NCBI RefSeq assembly: GCF_920984665.1
Contig: NZ_CAKLBP010000003.1
Location: 421,950 to 485,949 of the forward strand
Length of the DNA stretch: 64,000 nucleotides
Direction: 5' to 3'
Source: Pedobacter sp. Leaf170
GTDB lineage: Bacteria > Bacteroidota > Bacteroidia > Sphingobacteriales > Sphingobacteriaceae
Shown: positions 9,581 to 19,332 of the stretch, in pieces
Position numbering within the stretch: position 1 is the first letter of the stretch
How the letters are laid out: each line of letters begins with the position of its first letter
Notes under the pieces: model-generated
Databases searched by the model: none
Told to the model about the DNA's origin: nothing
What the model saw: only the letters and a program-made list of their open reading frames with translations
Position numbers and translations under genes: made by a program

Positions 9581-9815
9581 CGGTTGGCTCGTTTATTAAT
9601 TTGGTTAAAACAAATATGCAAGGCTAGTTAGCTATATTAATATAAGATTTTTGCCACATATTGTATGATATTATCTTTATCTGTTAACCGTTACATGTTG
9701 TTGGTTACCTATCGTAATTTAAATTTAGCAAAGACGTATACAATATGTTACCGAAAACAGGAAACTTATATCTGGCAACATGAAACTCGCAAGAGATGAC
9801 TAAGCAACAGATTTC
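9581..9815. promoter_or_regulatory. Non-coding gap before the symporter gene with candidate AraC operator
   Basis: This 235-bp gap inside an otherwise tightly packed minus-strand run contains ATTAATATAAGAT (9636-9648) and GATATTATCTT (9667-9677), both shared with the AraC/isomerase divergent region. Such a gap suggests a separate promoter for the symporter and lyase genes. I could not find a convincing TTG-N19-TAnnTTTG promoter here; CATATTTG (reverse of 9611-9618) is the nearest -7 candidate. Confidence 0.35.
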
Positions 9816-12800
9816 CTATTGAACATCCAATGCATCAATTGATAATCCTCCGGTATCAACAGCTAAAATTCTTAATTTATAATTTCCGGCATTTATCATT
9901 GTTCCGGTATTTGTATTAAAATAATTCCATTTACCTGCTTTTGTTGGTGCAAATTCAGCCATTTCGGTTTTCATTATCGTACCATCAGCAGATAGAAATT
10001 CGAGTTTTGCTTTAATTATTTTCTCAAGAGGATTGTGGTATTTAATCGTTAAAGAATAGGTATCTGCCACGCCAACCCAAAAACTCCATTCCAAAATATC
10101 TTTTGATGCAGATTTAAAAGTTACCCTTTGTTTACCCATTAAATCCTCTTTAACAATACCATTTCCAATCAGTTTAGCATCAGTAGCTTTATAGCTGCTT
10201 GTCGTTTTCAAATCGTAAGCAGGTTCTAATTCACTCGGAGGCATAACCGCAACCGAATACATTGAAGCATTTGAAGGAATAATGCCTAGCATTACCGATT
10301 CTCCTTTATTAAATCTTTTACGATAGACCTTAAAGCTTGTGTTTAAACTGTTCTCCGCAAGGGTTTTGGTATCTTCAAAATCGGTTAGCCAATCTAATTT
10401 ATCTTTTGCAGAAACATCAATCATTACAAAAACATCGGCAGTTTCGTTAAGGCTAAAATGTATTTTCTCTCTTTTCTTATTAGATGTTTTTATCCATTCG
10501 GAACCGAAAAGATTTGAAGGTAAAGTGATAAACTCAATCGTTTCATCAGAGTATTGTATATCGCCAATATCCAACCAATCGGCTGTTAAAATATTATCAG
10601 TTACATTAATTATAGATTTAGATGGTTGAGCAGGCTTGATGCTTTTATTTAAACTTGCTATCGCGATAGCAGAAATCACAGCCTGCCCCGATTTAATTTG
10701 CGGAAAGGAAATATCCAAGGCTCCACCTTTAACCGTGAATTTTATTGATTTTTTCAAAGCAGCATCATGTCCGGCTTCCTTCCAAACGTCTAAATCCTTT
10801 ATTACCGTTTGATGATTAAAAGCCACATCAAATAATCGCATGCCTTTAGCATCCATACCACCGCCCGTATTTAACCATGGTTCGATAAAATAAAGCTCTA
10901 CCAAATACTCACCATCTGGTAATGGAAAATGATAATTTAGTTTATGTCTTCCATAACGAAAAGTTTGGAAAAGTGGCCAATCTTTTGTGTTTTTTATTGG
11001 GTCGAATGTTCTTCGCTGACTAGCAAAAAAAGAAGGTATGCCTTTGAAATCTGCCGTCCACGATGTTGAACCAAAACTTTTTATATCGCTTAAATTTTTA
11101 TCGGCAAACCATTTAAAACCTTTTGAATCCACATAATTCGGACCACCACAATTTAACCGATAAACATAATTATAATTGGTTTCGTTTGAAATCACCTCTG
11201 TTTTGTGGTCTAAAAGATTGTTAAAACCAGGTGCTTTTGGTAAGTTATTTAACACGATTAAATCTTTAGCAACCGCGCTTCCGTTTACATATCCAACCGC
11301 ATAAAGCAGATTATATTGTATGTTTGGCTTATTCCATTGGAAATGCGTACCGATACCATTACGTTTCTGTTTACCTAAAGATTCATGGTTAAAATCGTTA
11401 AAAAGCTCTACCTCATCACAGTTAGAATAAATTACGATACTATCTTTTACACCAGGCTTGTTCCATCGATTAGGCCAAGTATGAGAAACAATGTAAACCA
11501 TTGGTTCAGTTTGTTTTGGTGCATAATTGGCTCTAAACATGTAAAAAACATCAGTTGGTTCTTCCCATGGCGTAAACATACCCTTGTAATTTACCGGGCC
11601 AATTCTGTCAATATCCCTTAAACCTTCTCCACCTTGTACCCTACCCGGATTATCATGCGAGCTGTACAACCAAAAGAAATGCCCGACAGTTTTACCCTTA
11701 ACAGATTCTGCCAGCCTAACTTTGGTTTCCATCAAATCCGTCATTGCATTTTCCGTATAACCTTTTGCTCCGGCATTAAGATGATGCAAATCTATTGTTC
11801 GCCAGGCGCCATATTCGCCTACTAAAACTTGTTTTTGCAAGTCATCACAATAGGTTTGCGGATTACCACCATAAGTTCCCGTCCAGTTCTGCGGAACATC
11901 CCAATCTGTTCCTTTACCACCATTACAAGTCGTTACTTTTCTTTGTGAAGAGGCAGTCGGATCGAGTTTTCTAATCAGTTCTGTGCATTCTTTAGCAAAA
12001 TCTTCGGGCAAGGTGCTTTCATTTTCCAAACCCCAAAGCACAACAGAAGGACTGTTTCTGCGTTCCTTAACCCAATCAACCAAAAGCGTTTTAAAATTTT
12101 TTCTAAATTCCGGCGTGTCATACCAAATGTGTGCGGCCATCTGTGTCCAGGATAGAATCCCCATTTTATCCCAATGTGTTTGATATTCGAGGTTGTGAGG
12201 TTGGTGCGCATCTCGAAAAGCATTAAAACCCGCAGCTTTAATTTGCATAACTCTGGATTTTATCTGCTCACTGCTAAAAGCATGACTCTGTCCAATTAAA
12301 TGCTCGTACTCAGCAATTCCATTTATGAAAACAGGTTTCCCGTTTAATAAAAACACCTTTTGATTTGAATTATCCCCTATCGGCCAGCTTATCCATCTAA
12401 TCCCATAAGGCGTATTTAGCTCATCAATAATTTTTCCGTTAGATAAAACTGTGGTTTTTAAAGTGTATAGGTATGGGTTTTCCAAAGACCAGAGTTTTGG
12501 ATTTAAAAGCTCTTTTGTTTTCTGTTTTACATTGATTTCTTTGCCAGACGCTAGTAAAAGCTTAGTCTTTTGTTCATCTACAATTTTCTTATCGGCATCA
12601 ATAAGCTGATTTAAAACGGTAATTTCTTTTGATGATGCGCTGTAATTTTTGATTGTACTTTCAGTATTTAAAACCGCAGACTTTTCTGAAATTTTATCAT
12701 CATTCCAGATGTGAATTCCAAAAGGCTCAATTCTAATATCATTTGTAATAATCAAATGCACCGGTCGAAAAATCCCCATCGGCTGCGAGCCTTCAGAGAA

Positions 12801-13325
12801 ACCACGTTCAGTTGAACAGCCGCCATCAACCCAAGGTAAATCCTGAATATTTGCAGGATGATCTGCCCTTACCGCTAAAACATTAGTCTGATTATTTAAT
12901 CTTATCGTTGAAGTTACATCTAAGGTAAAAGTTGTTCTTCCACCTGCATGGTAACCAACTTTTTTACCATTTAACCATATTGTAGCATAAGAACCTACGC
13001 CCTCAAAATATAAGAAAAAGCGTTTTCCGTTGGGTTTTTCAACTGTTTTAAAAGATTTACGATACCAGGCATAACCATGTTTATTGCCATGAAGTTTTCG
13101 CTGGTAACCTTCGTATTGGTCCCAATTGTGTGGAACATTTACACTTTGCCAATTTTTAGTTTTAAAACCCGCAATTTGAAAACCGTTGTAAACATTGATA
13201 TTTTTTTCATCAGCTATGCTAAGCCATTCTTTATTTAAATTAATTGTTTTTCTAACACTTTGAGCGTAGGTATTCGCAAGCAAAAAAAGAAACAAAAAAA
13301 TCAATAATCCGCTCTTATTCTTCAT
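9816..13325 (-). CDS. Secreted glycoside hydrolase family 2 enzyme with malectin-like domain
   Basis: This 1169-residue exported protein has a signal peptide ending LLANTYAQ. The GH2 order is clear: sugar-binding jelly roll (about 30-200, with PHNWDQYEGY), Ig-like sandwich (about 200-310), and a TIM barrel (about 320-620). The acid/base Glu is E436 in WGLENES and the probable nucleophile is E504 in LVGEYGAW. A malectin-like carbohydrate-binding domain follows (about 720-895, with RLNCGGPNYVDSKG), then further beta-rich modules. GH2 members cleave beta-galactosides, beta-glucuronides or related bonds. The usual Gly before the Asn-Glu pair is Glu434. It is 3 bp downstream of the GH95 gene, in one operon. 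The exact bond is unknown. Confidence 0.9.
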   Translation of the reverse strand: MKNKSGLLIFLFLFLLANTYAQSVRKTINLNKEWLSIADEKNINVYNGFQIAGFKTKNWQSVNVPHNWDQYEGYQRKLHGNKHGYAWYRKSFKTVEKPNGKRFFLYFEGVGSYATIWLNGKKVGYHAGGRTTFTLDVTSTIRLNNQTNVLAVRADHPANIQDLPWVDGGCSTERGFSEGSQPMGIFRPVHLIITNDIRIEPFGIHIWNDDKISEKSAVLNTESTIKNYSASSKEITVLNQLIDADKKIVDEQKTKLLLASGKEINVKQKTKELLNPKLWSLENPYLYTLKTTVLSNGKIIDELNTPYGIRWISWPIGDNSNQKVFLLNGKPVFINGIAEYEHLIGQSHAFSSEQIKSRVMQIKAAGFNAFRDAHQPHNLEYQTHWDKMGILSWTQMAAHIWYDTPEFRKNFKTLLVDWVKERRNSPSVVLWGLENESTLPEDFAKECTELIRKLDPTASSQRKVTTCNGGKGTDWDVPQNWTGTYGGNPQTYCDDLQKQVLVGEYGAWRTIDLHHLNAGAKGYTENAMTDLMETKVRLAESVKGKTVGHFFWLYSSHDNPGRVQGGEGLRDIDRIGPVNYKGMFTPWEEPTDVFYMFRANYAPKQTEPMVYIVSHTWPNRWNKPGVKDSIVIYSNCDEVELFNDFNHESLGKQKRNGIGTHFQWNKPNIQYNLLYAVGYVNGSAVAKDLIVLNNLPKAPGFNNLLDHKTEVISNETNYNYVYRLNCGGPNYVDSKGFKWFADKNLSDIKSFGSTSWTADFKGIPSFFASQRRTFDPIKNTKDWPLFQTFRYGRHKLNYHFPLPDGEYLVELYFIEPWLNTGGGMDAKGMRLFDVAFNHQTVIKDLDVWKEAGHDAALKKSIKFTVKGGALDISFPQIKSGQAVISAIAIASLNKSIKPAQPSKSIINVTDNILTADWLDIGDIQYSDETIEFITLPSNLFGSEWIKTSNKKREKIHFSLNETADVFVMIDVSAKDKLDWLTDFEDTKTLAENSLNTSFKVYRKRFNKGESVMLGIIPSNASMYSVAVMPPSELEPAYDLKTTSSYKATDAKLIGNGIVKEDLMGKQRVTFKSASKDILEWSFWVGVADTYSLTIKYHNPLEKIIKAKLEFLSADGTIMKTEMAEFAPTKAGKWNYFNTNTGTMINAGNYKLRILAVDTGGLSIDALDVQ

Positions 13326-13328
13326 AAC

Positions 13329-16163
13329 TTATTGAAGTTTTAAATCTCCATTCAAACTGTAGCTTTCTCCGGCTTTCGTTTTAAATTCAATCGATTTATC
13401 GTTATATTTAATTCTGCAATCCTCACCACTTTTTGATTTCACAATTAGCGATGTAAGCCTACCTTTGGTCCACGTTATATCTACCTCAAATCCGCCTCTG
13501 GCGCATAGTCCATGTATTTGTCCTTGAGGAATGTTATTTGGTAAAGCGGGTAAAATATCCAGATAACCCTGATGGCTCTGCACAATCATTTCTGCTATAC
13601 CTGCTGCACCGCCAAAGTTTCCATCAATTTGAAAAGGAGGATGGGCATCAAAAAGATTTACATAAGAACCAGCTCCATTATTTGCAGGTTTGATTAGCAT
13701 TTTTATCAGTTTCATGGCATGGTCGCCATCCTTAAATCTAGCCCAAAAATTAATTTTCCAGGCTAAACTCCAACCTGTAGCATCATCACCACGGTATAAC
13801 AAAGATTGCTTTGCAGCATTCATCATTTTATTATCCTTATCCCAGGTGATGTCATTTCCCGGGTAAACACCCCACAAATGCGAAACGTGGCGGTGTTTAT
13901 TTGTCGTATCATCCTTATCTTCTAACCACTCTTGTAATTGTCCGTATTTTCCAATCTGGTTTGGCGCAATCGTTTCCACCTTTTCTTTTAAAGATTTTCG
14001 AAATTCCTCATCAATACCCAATGCTTTTGAGGCCTCAATACAATCCTTAAATAATGTTCTGATGATTTGATGGTCCATAGTTGGACCTGCAACCAAACCA
14101 CCATTTTCGGGCGAATTTGATGGTGTACTAATTAGCCAACCCGTTTTATTATCCCTCACTAAAAAATCTACAAAAAACTCAGCAGATTTTTTCATTAATG
14201 GATAAGCTTTAGTTTTAAGAAATTCTTTGTCTCCTGTAAATTGATAATGTTCCCACAAATGTGTGCTTAACCAAGCCGCACCTGTTACCCAAATTCCATG
14301 ATTTGAGGCATTAATTGGGGCTGTACCGTTCCATATATCGGCGTTGTGATGTAAAACCCAGCCTTTTGCATTATAATAATCTTTCGCCGTTTCAGTACCT
14401 TTAATAGATAAGCCTTCAATCTTCTTAAATAACGGCTCATGCATGGCTGATAAATTTAAAAGTTCAGCTGGCCAGTAATTCATTTCCAGATTGATGTTGG
14501 TTGTATATTTACTTCCCCAGGGTGGGCTTAATAAATCGTTCCAAATGCCTTGTAAATTTGCAGGCTGAGTGCCTGGTCTTGAACTTGAAATCAATAAATA
14601 TCGTCCGTATTGCATGTAAAGCGCTGCAAAAGCAGCATCGTTTGATTGTGCAAATTTCTCCAGGCGCTCGTCAGTTGGCAAATGCTCTTGCTCAGATTGA
14701 CCAAAATTTACACTAAATGCGTTGAAATACGATTGATATTCTTTAATGTGGGCTTGTTTTATGGGTTCATAGCCTTTGCCGGCTATCCCGAGTTGATAAA
14801 CCAAATTTTTCAGTTTCGGATTACCTGAAACATCACTTGCATTAACAAAATTGGTTGCCGCCGTAAGGTAAAAAGTTACCTCATCAGCCTTTTCAATATT
14901 AATTTTATTATCCGTAATTTTTATAGAACCCTTTTTTGAGGTTACACTTAAGTAGCTTTCACCTTTTAATGCGCCGTCTTTTACCTGAACTTTCATTGAA
15001 ATACTTTGCGCATCAATCTTTACAATTTCAGTTTTTAAATGCGGGCTGGAAAGCGCAGCTGATAAATTGATAGAACCAGTAGTACTTGATTTTAAATGCA
15101 CAACTATGGCATTATCTGGCGCACTTGCAAAATATTCACGTTCAAAATCAACTCCATTAACCGTATAATTTGTTTTTGCGATAGCCGTTTTTAAATCTAA
15201 TAAGCGTTTGTAATTAGTAATCTCTCCATTTCCATGTTTAAAATTTAGTTTTAAATCGCCGAATGGCTGATAACTGGCCTGATATTGCGCAACTGCTGGT
15301 GGTTCTTGGTTTTGGATTTTATATTGCCATTCTTTAACTAAAGAAATACCTTGCTCAATGGAGCCACCCTGAAGATAAATACCAATTTTTCTGCTTGTAT
15401 CTTTATATCCGGCTATGCCGCCCTTATCGTAATAGTTTAAAACCTGAATAGCGATTACATTTTTGCCAACCTTAATTAAAGCTGCCGGAATGGTATATTT
15501 TCGAGGTTCAAGATTATCAGTATTACCAACCAGTTTCCCGTTGATGTAGGTAAAATCCTGGTCGCGAATTCTATTCAAATCTAAAATTAAGTCTTTCCCT
15601 TTCCAATCTGAAGGCACATTAAATGTTGTTCTAAACCAAACTGCACCATCCAAATTAGCTAAGCCGACAGCTTCCCAACCTTCGTAAGATGGAACTTTTA
15701 AACGCTTCCAATTTTTATCATCATAATTTGGCAGTGCAGGATTTCCTTCAATTCCTTTTCCTGATTTAATTTCTTTAACCCACGCTTCGCGATTACCGGG
15801 CTCACTTTGTAAACCCATAAACTGTGTTTGCGCCAATTCTTCAGCTTCTTTTTGCTTGCCTTCTGATAATAATTTCCGGATTTGCGGTAAATGTGCCGAT
15901 GCACCCTTTTTGTTATAATTTCTAGGTTTTCCTGTCCAGAGTGTTTCTTCGTTAAATTGAATTTGGTCGGTATTTACACCGCCATAAATCATTGCACCCA
16001 TTTTGCCGTTACCAATTGGCAATGCATCAGTCCATTTTGAAGCTGGTTTTTTGTACCATAAAGATTCATTTTGGGCTTTCACATCAACAGAAAGAATACA
16101 CAATACCAATGTAAGTAGTACTACTATCTTTCTAAAAAATGTGTTTGGGTTTAAATCAATCAT
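13329..16163 (-). CDS. Secreted glycoside hydrolase family 95 (alpha-L-fucosidase/alpha-L-galactosidase) with inserted jelly-roll domain
   Basis: This 944-residue exported protein carries GH95 landmarks: LWYKKPASKWTDALPIGNGK near the N-terminus, NINLEMNYWPAE with N556 and N558, PSNSPEN with E686, and PPFQIDGN with D847. These match in order the Asn/Asn, acid Glu and Asp of the characterised GH95 alpha-1,2-fucosidase. Family members remove terminal alpha-L-fucose or, in pectin systems, alpha-L-galactose by inversion. The N-terminal beta-sandwich is split by about 175 residues (about 122-296) that look like a galactose-binding jelly roll (FNVPSDWKGKDLILDLNRI, FTYINGKLVG). It is in the middle of the glycosidase operon, 19 bp after GH28. 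Confidence 0.9.
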   Translation of the reverse strand: MIDLNPNTFFRKIVVLLTLVLCILSVDVKAQNESLWYKKPASKWTDALPIGNGKMGAMIYGGVNTDQIQFNEETLWTGKPRNYNKKGASAHLPQIRKLLSEGKQKEAEELAQTQFMGLQSEPGNREAWVKEIKSGKGIEGNPALPNYDDKNWKRLKVPSYEGWEAVGLANLDGAVWFRTTFNVPSDWKGKDLILDLNRIRDQDFTYINGKLVGNTDNLEPRKYTIPAALIKVGKNVIAIQVLNYYDKGGIAGYKDTSRKIGIYLQGGSIEQGISLVKEWQYKIQNQEPPAVAQYQASYQPFGDLKLNFKHGNGEITNYKRLLDLKTAIAKTNYTVNGVDFEREYFASAPDNAIVVHLKSSTTGSINLSAALSSPHLKTEIVKIDAQSISMKVQVKDGALKGESYLSVTSKKGSIKITDNKINIEKADEVTFYLTAATNFVNASDVSGNPKLKNLVYQLGIAGKGYEPIKQAHIKEYQSYFNAFSVNFGQSEQEHLPTDERLEKFAQSNDAAFAALYMQYGRYLLISSSRPGTQPANLQGIWNDLLSPPWGSKYTTNINLEMNYWPAELLNLSAMHEPLFKKIEGLSIKGTETAKDYYNAKGWVLHHNADIWNGTAPINASNHGIWVTGAAWLSTHLWEHYQFTGDKEFLKTKAYPLMKKSAEFFVDFLVRDNKTGWLISTPSNSPENGGLVAGPTMDHQIIRTLFKDCIEASKALGIDEEFRKSLKEKVETIAPNQIGKYGQLQEWLEDKDDTTNKHRHVSHLWGVYPGNDITWDKDNKMMNAAKQSLLYRGDDATGWSLAWKINFWARFKDGDHAMKLIKMLIKPANNGAGSYVNLFDAHPPFQIDGNFGGAAGIAEMIVQSHQGYLDILPALPNNIPQGQIHGLCARGGFEVDITWTKGRLTSLIVKSKSGEDCRIKYNDKSIEFKTKAGESYSLNGDLKLQ

Positions 16164-16182
16164 TATTTAAATATTTTTAAAC

Positions 16183-17769
16183 TTATTGACCTTTATCACC
16201 AGAAATAACATTCACTTTTTCAGTTACTTCTTCGGCTTTAAATACACCTTTTAATGCATTTTTAAAATTATTATTACCTAATGATATTCCTTTAGTTTTA
16301 TCACCGCTTAGGTTTAAATAAGTTGATGTTCCAACTGCTGGAAAGGCGTTGTAAATGAATGCATCGCTCGTATTTTTTAAATCGATTACAGCCGCATTTG
16401 CCTTTGGCGTATAGGTTTTTACATTATCAATGGTTAGTTGCTTAACATTCGAAGTAGTAATTACAGCCCCCAACTCAGTGTTAATCTGTACGTTGTGAAA
16501 CTCAATTTTATTTGCATTATCAATTTTAAAGCCTGTTTTTGCATCCATATTTATATCACTAAAAGTGATGTTTTCAATTGGCATTTCTTCAATTCCATTA
16601 AGATAAGCAGCCTGATTTACCTGACCGGTTATGTTACTGAAATGAATATTTCTGAATTTAGGTGTTCGCTCTGAAATGGCTTCTATACTAGTTTTTGCAT
16701 ATTGCATATCCAGTACGATGGCTTGGTCGCGGATGTTTTTCATAATGATATTACTCACCCGAATTTCTTCAACAATGCCGCCTCTGCCTCTGGCGGTTTT
16801 AATTCTGATACCTCTATCTGTTCCATCAAAAACGCAGTTCGAAATTGCAATTTTGCGTACATCGCCAGACATTTCGCTGCCAATGACCACGCCGCCATGC
16901 CCAGATAACATTGTACAATTTGTGATGACATAATTTTCTGCAGGAACTGCCATTTTTCTCCCAGGCGCATCTTTACCAGATTTTATGGTAATGCAATCAT
17001 CACCAACACTAATGTGGCAATCTGAAATATGAACGTTTTTACAAGATTCGGGATTTATCCCATCGGTGTTTGGAGAGTGTGGATTGTTAATGGTAACTGC
17101 ATGAATTTTTACATTTTCACAAAATTCCGGGTTAATTGTCCAGAAGGGAGAATTACGAATTGAAATGCCATCGATTAAAACATTTTTGCAAAACATCGTT
17201 TGTATAAATGGCGGACGAAGAAAACCTCGTTTCATTTGCTTTGGGTCGTCAGGTAAGACGATGTCTTTATTTAATTCGTCAAATGTAAGCTGCCATTTTG
17301 AGCGTGGCTGACTTTCTTTATAACCTTCTACAAAATCCCACCATTTTTTTCCGTGTCCATCAATTAAGCCTCTACCAATTATGGAAATATTTTCAGCTTT
17401 ATAGGCATAAAACAGAGGCGAGAAACTCGTTACATCAACACCCTCGTAACGGCTTTTTACCATTGGCAAATAATCATCAAAATTATCGCTGAAATGTAGT
17501 TCTGCACCAGCATCGATAAAAATTGTAATGTTACTTTTTAAATGAATGGCACCTGTTAAATATTTACCAGCCGGAAAATAAACCGTTCCTCCCCCTGCCG
17601 CAGAAGCTGCATCGATTGCCTTTTTTATAGCAACCGTAGCGATTTTACTGCTGTCGTTTTTTGCACCATATTTTAAAACATTGTAATATGATTGGGCTTT
17701 CGTAGCAAAACCCGAAATAGAAAAAGCTAGAAATACGACGATTATTTTTACTGATGGAATAAATTTCAT
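16183..17769 (-). CDS. Secreted glycoside hydrolase family 28 (polygalacturonase-like)
   Basis: This 528-residue exported protein has a signal peptide ending SGFATKAQS and a right-handed beta-helix start (VLKYGAKNDSSKIATVAIKK). All four GH28 signatures are intact: NTDG (234-237), GDD (256-258), GHGG (290-293) and RIK (322-324). Family members hydrolyse alpha-1,4-galacturonic acid linkages, and some are exo-acting or specific for rhamnogalacturonan backbones or side chains. The extra length at the N-terminus of the helix fits an exo-acting form. It gives the strongest pointer that the locus targets a pectic polymer. The gap to the MGH1-like gene upstream is 14 bp, so it is in the same operon. 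Confidence 0.93.
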   Translation of the reverse strand: MKFIPSVKIIVVFLAFSISGFATKAQSYYNVLKYGAKNDSSKIATVAIKKAIDAASAAGGGTVYFPAGKYLTGAIHLKSNITIFIDAGAELHFSDNFDDYLPMVKSRYEGVDVTSFSPLFYAYKAENISIIGRGLIDGHGKKWWDFVEGYKESQPRSKWQLTFDELNKDIVLPDDPKQMKRGFLRPPFIQTMFCKNVLIDGISIRNSPFWTINPEFCENVKIHAVTINNPHSPNTDGINPESCKNVHISDCHISVGDDCITIKSGKDAPGRKMAVPAENYVITNCTMLSGHGGVVIGSEMSGDVRKIAISNCVFDGTDRGIRIKTARGRGGIVEEIRVSNIIMKNIRDQAIVLDMQYAKTSIEAISERTPKFRNIHFSNITGQVNQAAYLNGIEEMPIENITFSDINMDAKTGFKIDNANKIEFHNVQINTELGAVITTSNVKQLTIDNVKTYTPKANAAVIDLKNTSDAFIYNAFPAVGTSTYLNLSGDKTKGISLGNNNFKNALKGVFKAEEVTEKVNVISGDKGQ

Positions 17770-17783
17770 TACTGGATTTTTTA

Positions 17784-19331
17784 CTAATTCAACTTAACAA
17801 GTATTTTTTTCAACTCCGTTCCTTTATACTTTTCTTTACCGTTTACGTACACATAAAGTCCTTTTCCCTGATTATATTTTTTACCGGTTTTATCCCATTT
17901 TATGGTAATAATTTTGCCATGATAAGATAAATTATCAAGTTTAAACCAATCCCATTTACCTTTCGGGATAAGTGGATAAAGCTCAAGAATTTCATCAGCA
18001 CGAGGTTTAACACCAATCAAGTCGTTTATAATTAAATCGCAAAAAGTAGAGTGATTGTAAAAACTGCTTCTTGGATTATCGCCTTTTAACCATTCGCCAT
18101 TTTTTTCATCCTGATATTCGCCTAAATATGGCTTACCATTCTTGGTATGAGATTTCGCATAGGTGTGTAATTCATCGTAAAAAACTTCGGCAGTCATTTT
18201 ACCATGATTTTTATAATTGGTTAATAAATTTGAAAGCCCTTTTAAAGTTTGCGAAGTAGCAAAAGGCCAAAGCGCACCATCCCATTCACAACTGTGGCCC
18301 GTGCCACGTGTTCTGAAGGTTGGGTTTCTTCGCTCTGCAGTAGTTAAACCCCAGGGCGCATCAAAACCAGCTGTATCTACAATTTGATTCCATGCTAAAG
18401 CATATTCAGGTTTATCATCCGGCAGGTTAAAATCCCATGGGATAAAACCAATTGCCTCTCTAACATTTGCCAGGTCGCCTTTAGCCAATTTAGTTTCAAA
18501 AAATGAAGAGGAATTGCTCCATAAGCTATCCTGAACCAATTTTTTCAAAGCAATAGCCTTCTCGTTATACTTGTTTTTTAAATCTTTATCACCTAATAAG
18601 ATAGCAATTTGTGCCATTGCTTTGGCATTAGCATACATGTAGCTACTGATTGTTGGCCGTCTGTTTTGGTCTTTTCTTGAACCGCTTACTGATTCTTCCA
18701 TACCATCTTTAACATCGTGTTGCCAAAACAAGCCACTTTTTAAACCACGTTCTTTTTCCCATTTCTGGTAGTCGGCATCCATTGCCGGAAAAATACTTTT
18801 TAAAAAAGCAACATCAGGCTTAACCAATTGATTTTGATAAATCGCATCATCTATCCAACTGCTAAATTGATGGAAACGAGCTTTGCTTTGGCCAACATCG
18901 GCCTTGTAAAACCAAAACTTAATGTAATCTTTCAAAAAGCTATTGTCTTTTAACCATCTACCCTCATAAATATGGTGTCCTGCTGCACAGCTGATGGAAT
19001 TATATTTGCCGGCATGTTTAACCGGCTCAATAAATTCGGTAATGATAAAACCCTCTGGCGTTTGTTTTATGTGTTTACGGAACGACCACCAGCGGTAGTA
19101 ATAATTTTGCTCCAAAACTTTATCAGGGCATTCAAATAGTGGAATATTTTCTGATAACCAATTGTAGGCATTTGCATTCGGCACAAAGTTTTTTGCCGCT
19201 TCGGTATCTATCGAATTAAAATACGTAACATATTCTTTAAGCTTAGCTTTTAAAGGAATTGCCTTTTGCTGCGCCATCCCTGAAAATGCAAAGCCTGCAG
19301 CTAATAATAATGTTAAAAAAATCTTCTTCAT
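17784..19331 (-). CDS. Secreted (alpha/alpha)6-barrel glycosidase, MGH1/GH63-like
   Basis: I place the start at ATG 19331, giving a 515-residue protein with a clean signal peptide (MKKIFLTLLLAAGFAFSGMA); the frame is open 27 codons further upstream but that part overlaps the previous gene and is not signal-like. The body is rich in aromatic helices typical of the (alpha/alpha)6 toroid (YYYRWWSFRKHIKQ, GRWLKDNSFLKDYIKFWFYK, CEWDGALWPFATSQTL). It resembles the mannosylglycerate-hydrolase-like/GH63 group, in which Asp and Glu of such helices are catalytic. Its start is 1 bp after the stop of the 915-residue glycosidase gene, so translation is probably coupled. Substrate unknown; pectic side chains are likely from context. 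Confidence 0.75.
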   Translation of the reverse strand: MKKIFLTLLLAAGFAFSGMAQQKAIPLKAKLKEYVTYFNSIDTEAAKNFVPNANAYNWLSENIPLFECPDKVLEQNYYYRWWSFRKHIKQTPEGFIITEFIEPVKHAGKYNSISCAAGHHIYEGRWLKDNSFLKDYIKFWFYKADVGQSKARFHQFSSWIDDAIYQNQLVKPDVAFLKSIFPAMDADYQKWEKERGLKSGLFWQHDVKDGMEESVSGSRKDQNRRPTISSYMYANAKAMAQIAILLGDKDLKNKYNEKAIALKKLVQDSLWSNSSSFFETKLAKGDLANVREAIGFIPWDFNLPDDKPEYALAWNQIVDTAGFDAPWGLTTAERRNPTFRTRGTGHSCEWDGALWPFATSQTLKGLSNLLTNYKNHGKMTAEVFYDELHTYAKSHTKNGKPYLGEYQDEKNGEWLKGDNPRSSFYNHSTFCDLIINDLIGVKPRADEILELYPLIPKGKWDWFKLDNLSYHGKIITIKWDKTGKKYNQGKGLYVYVNGKEKYKGTELKKILVKLN

Positions 19332-19332
19332 T

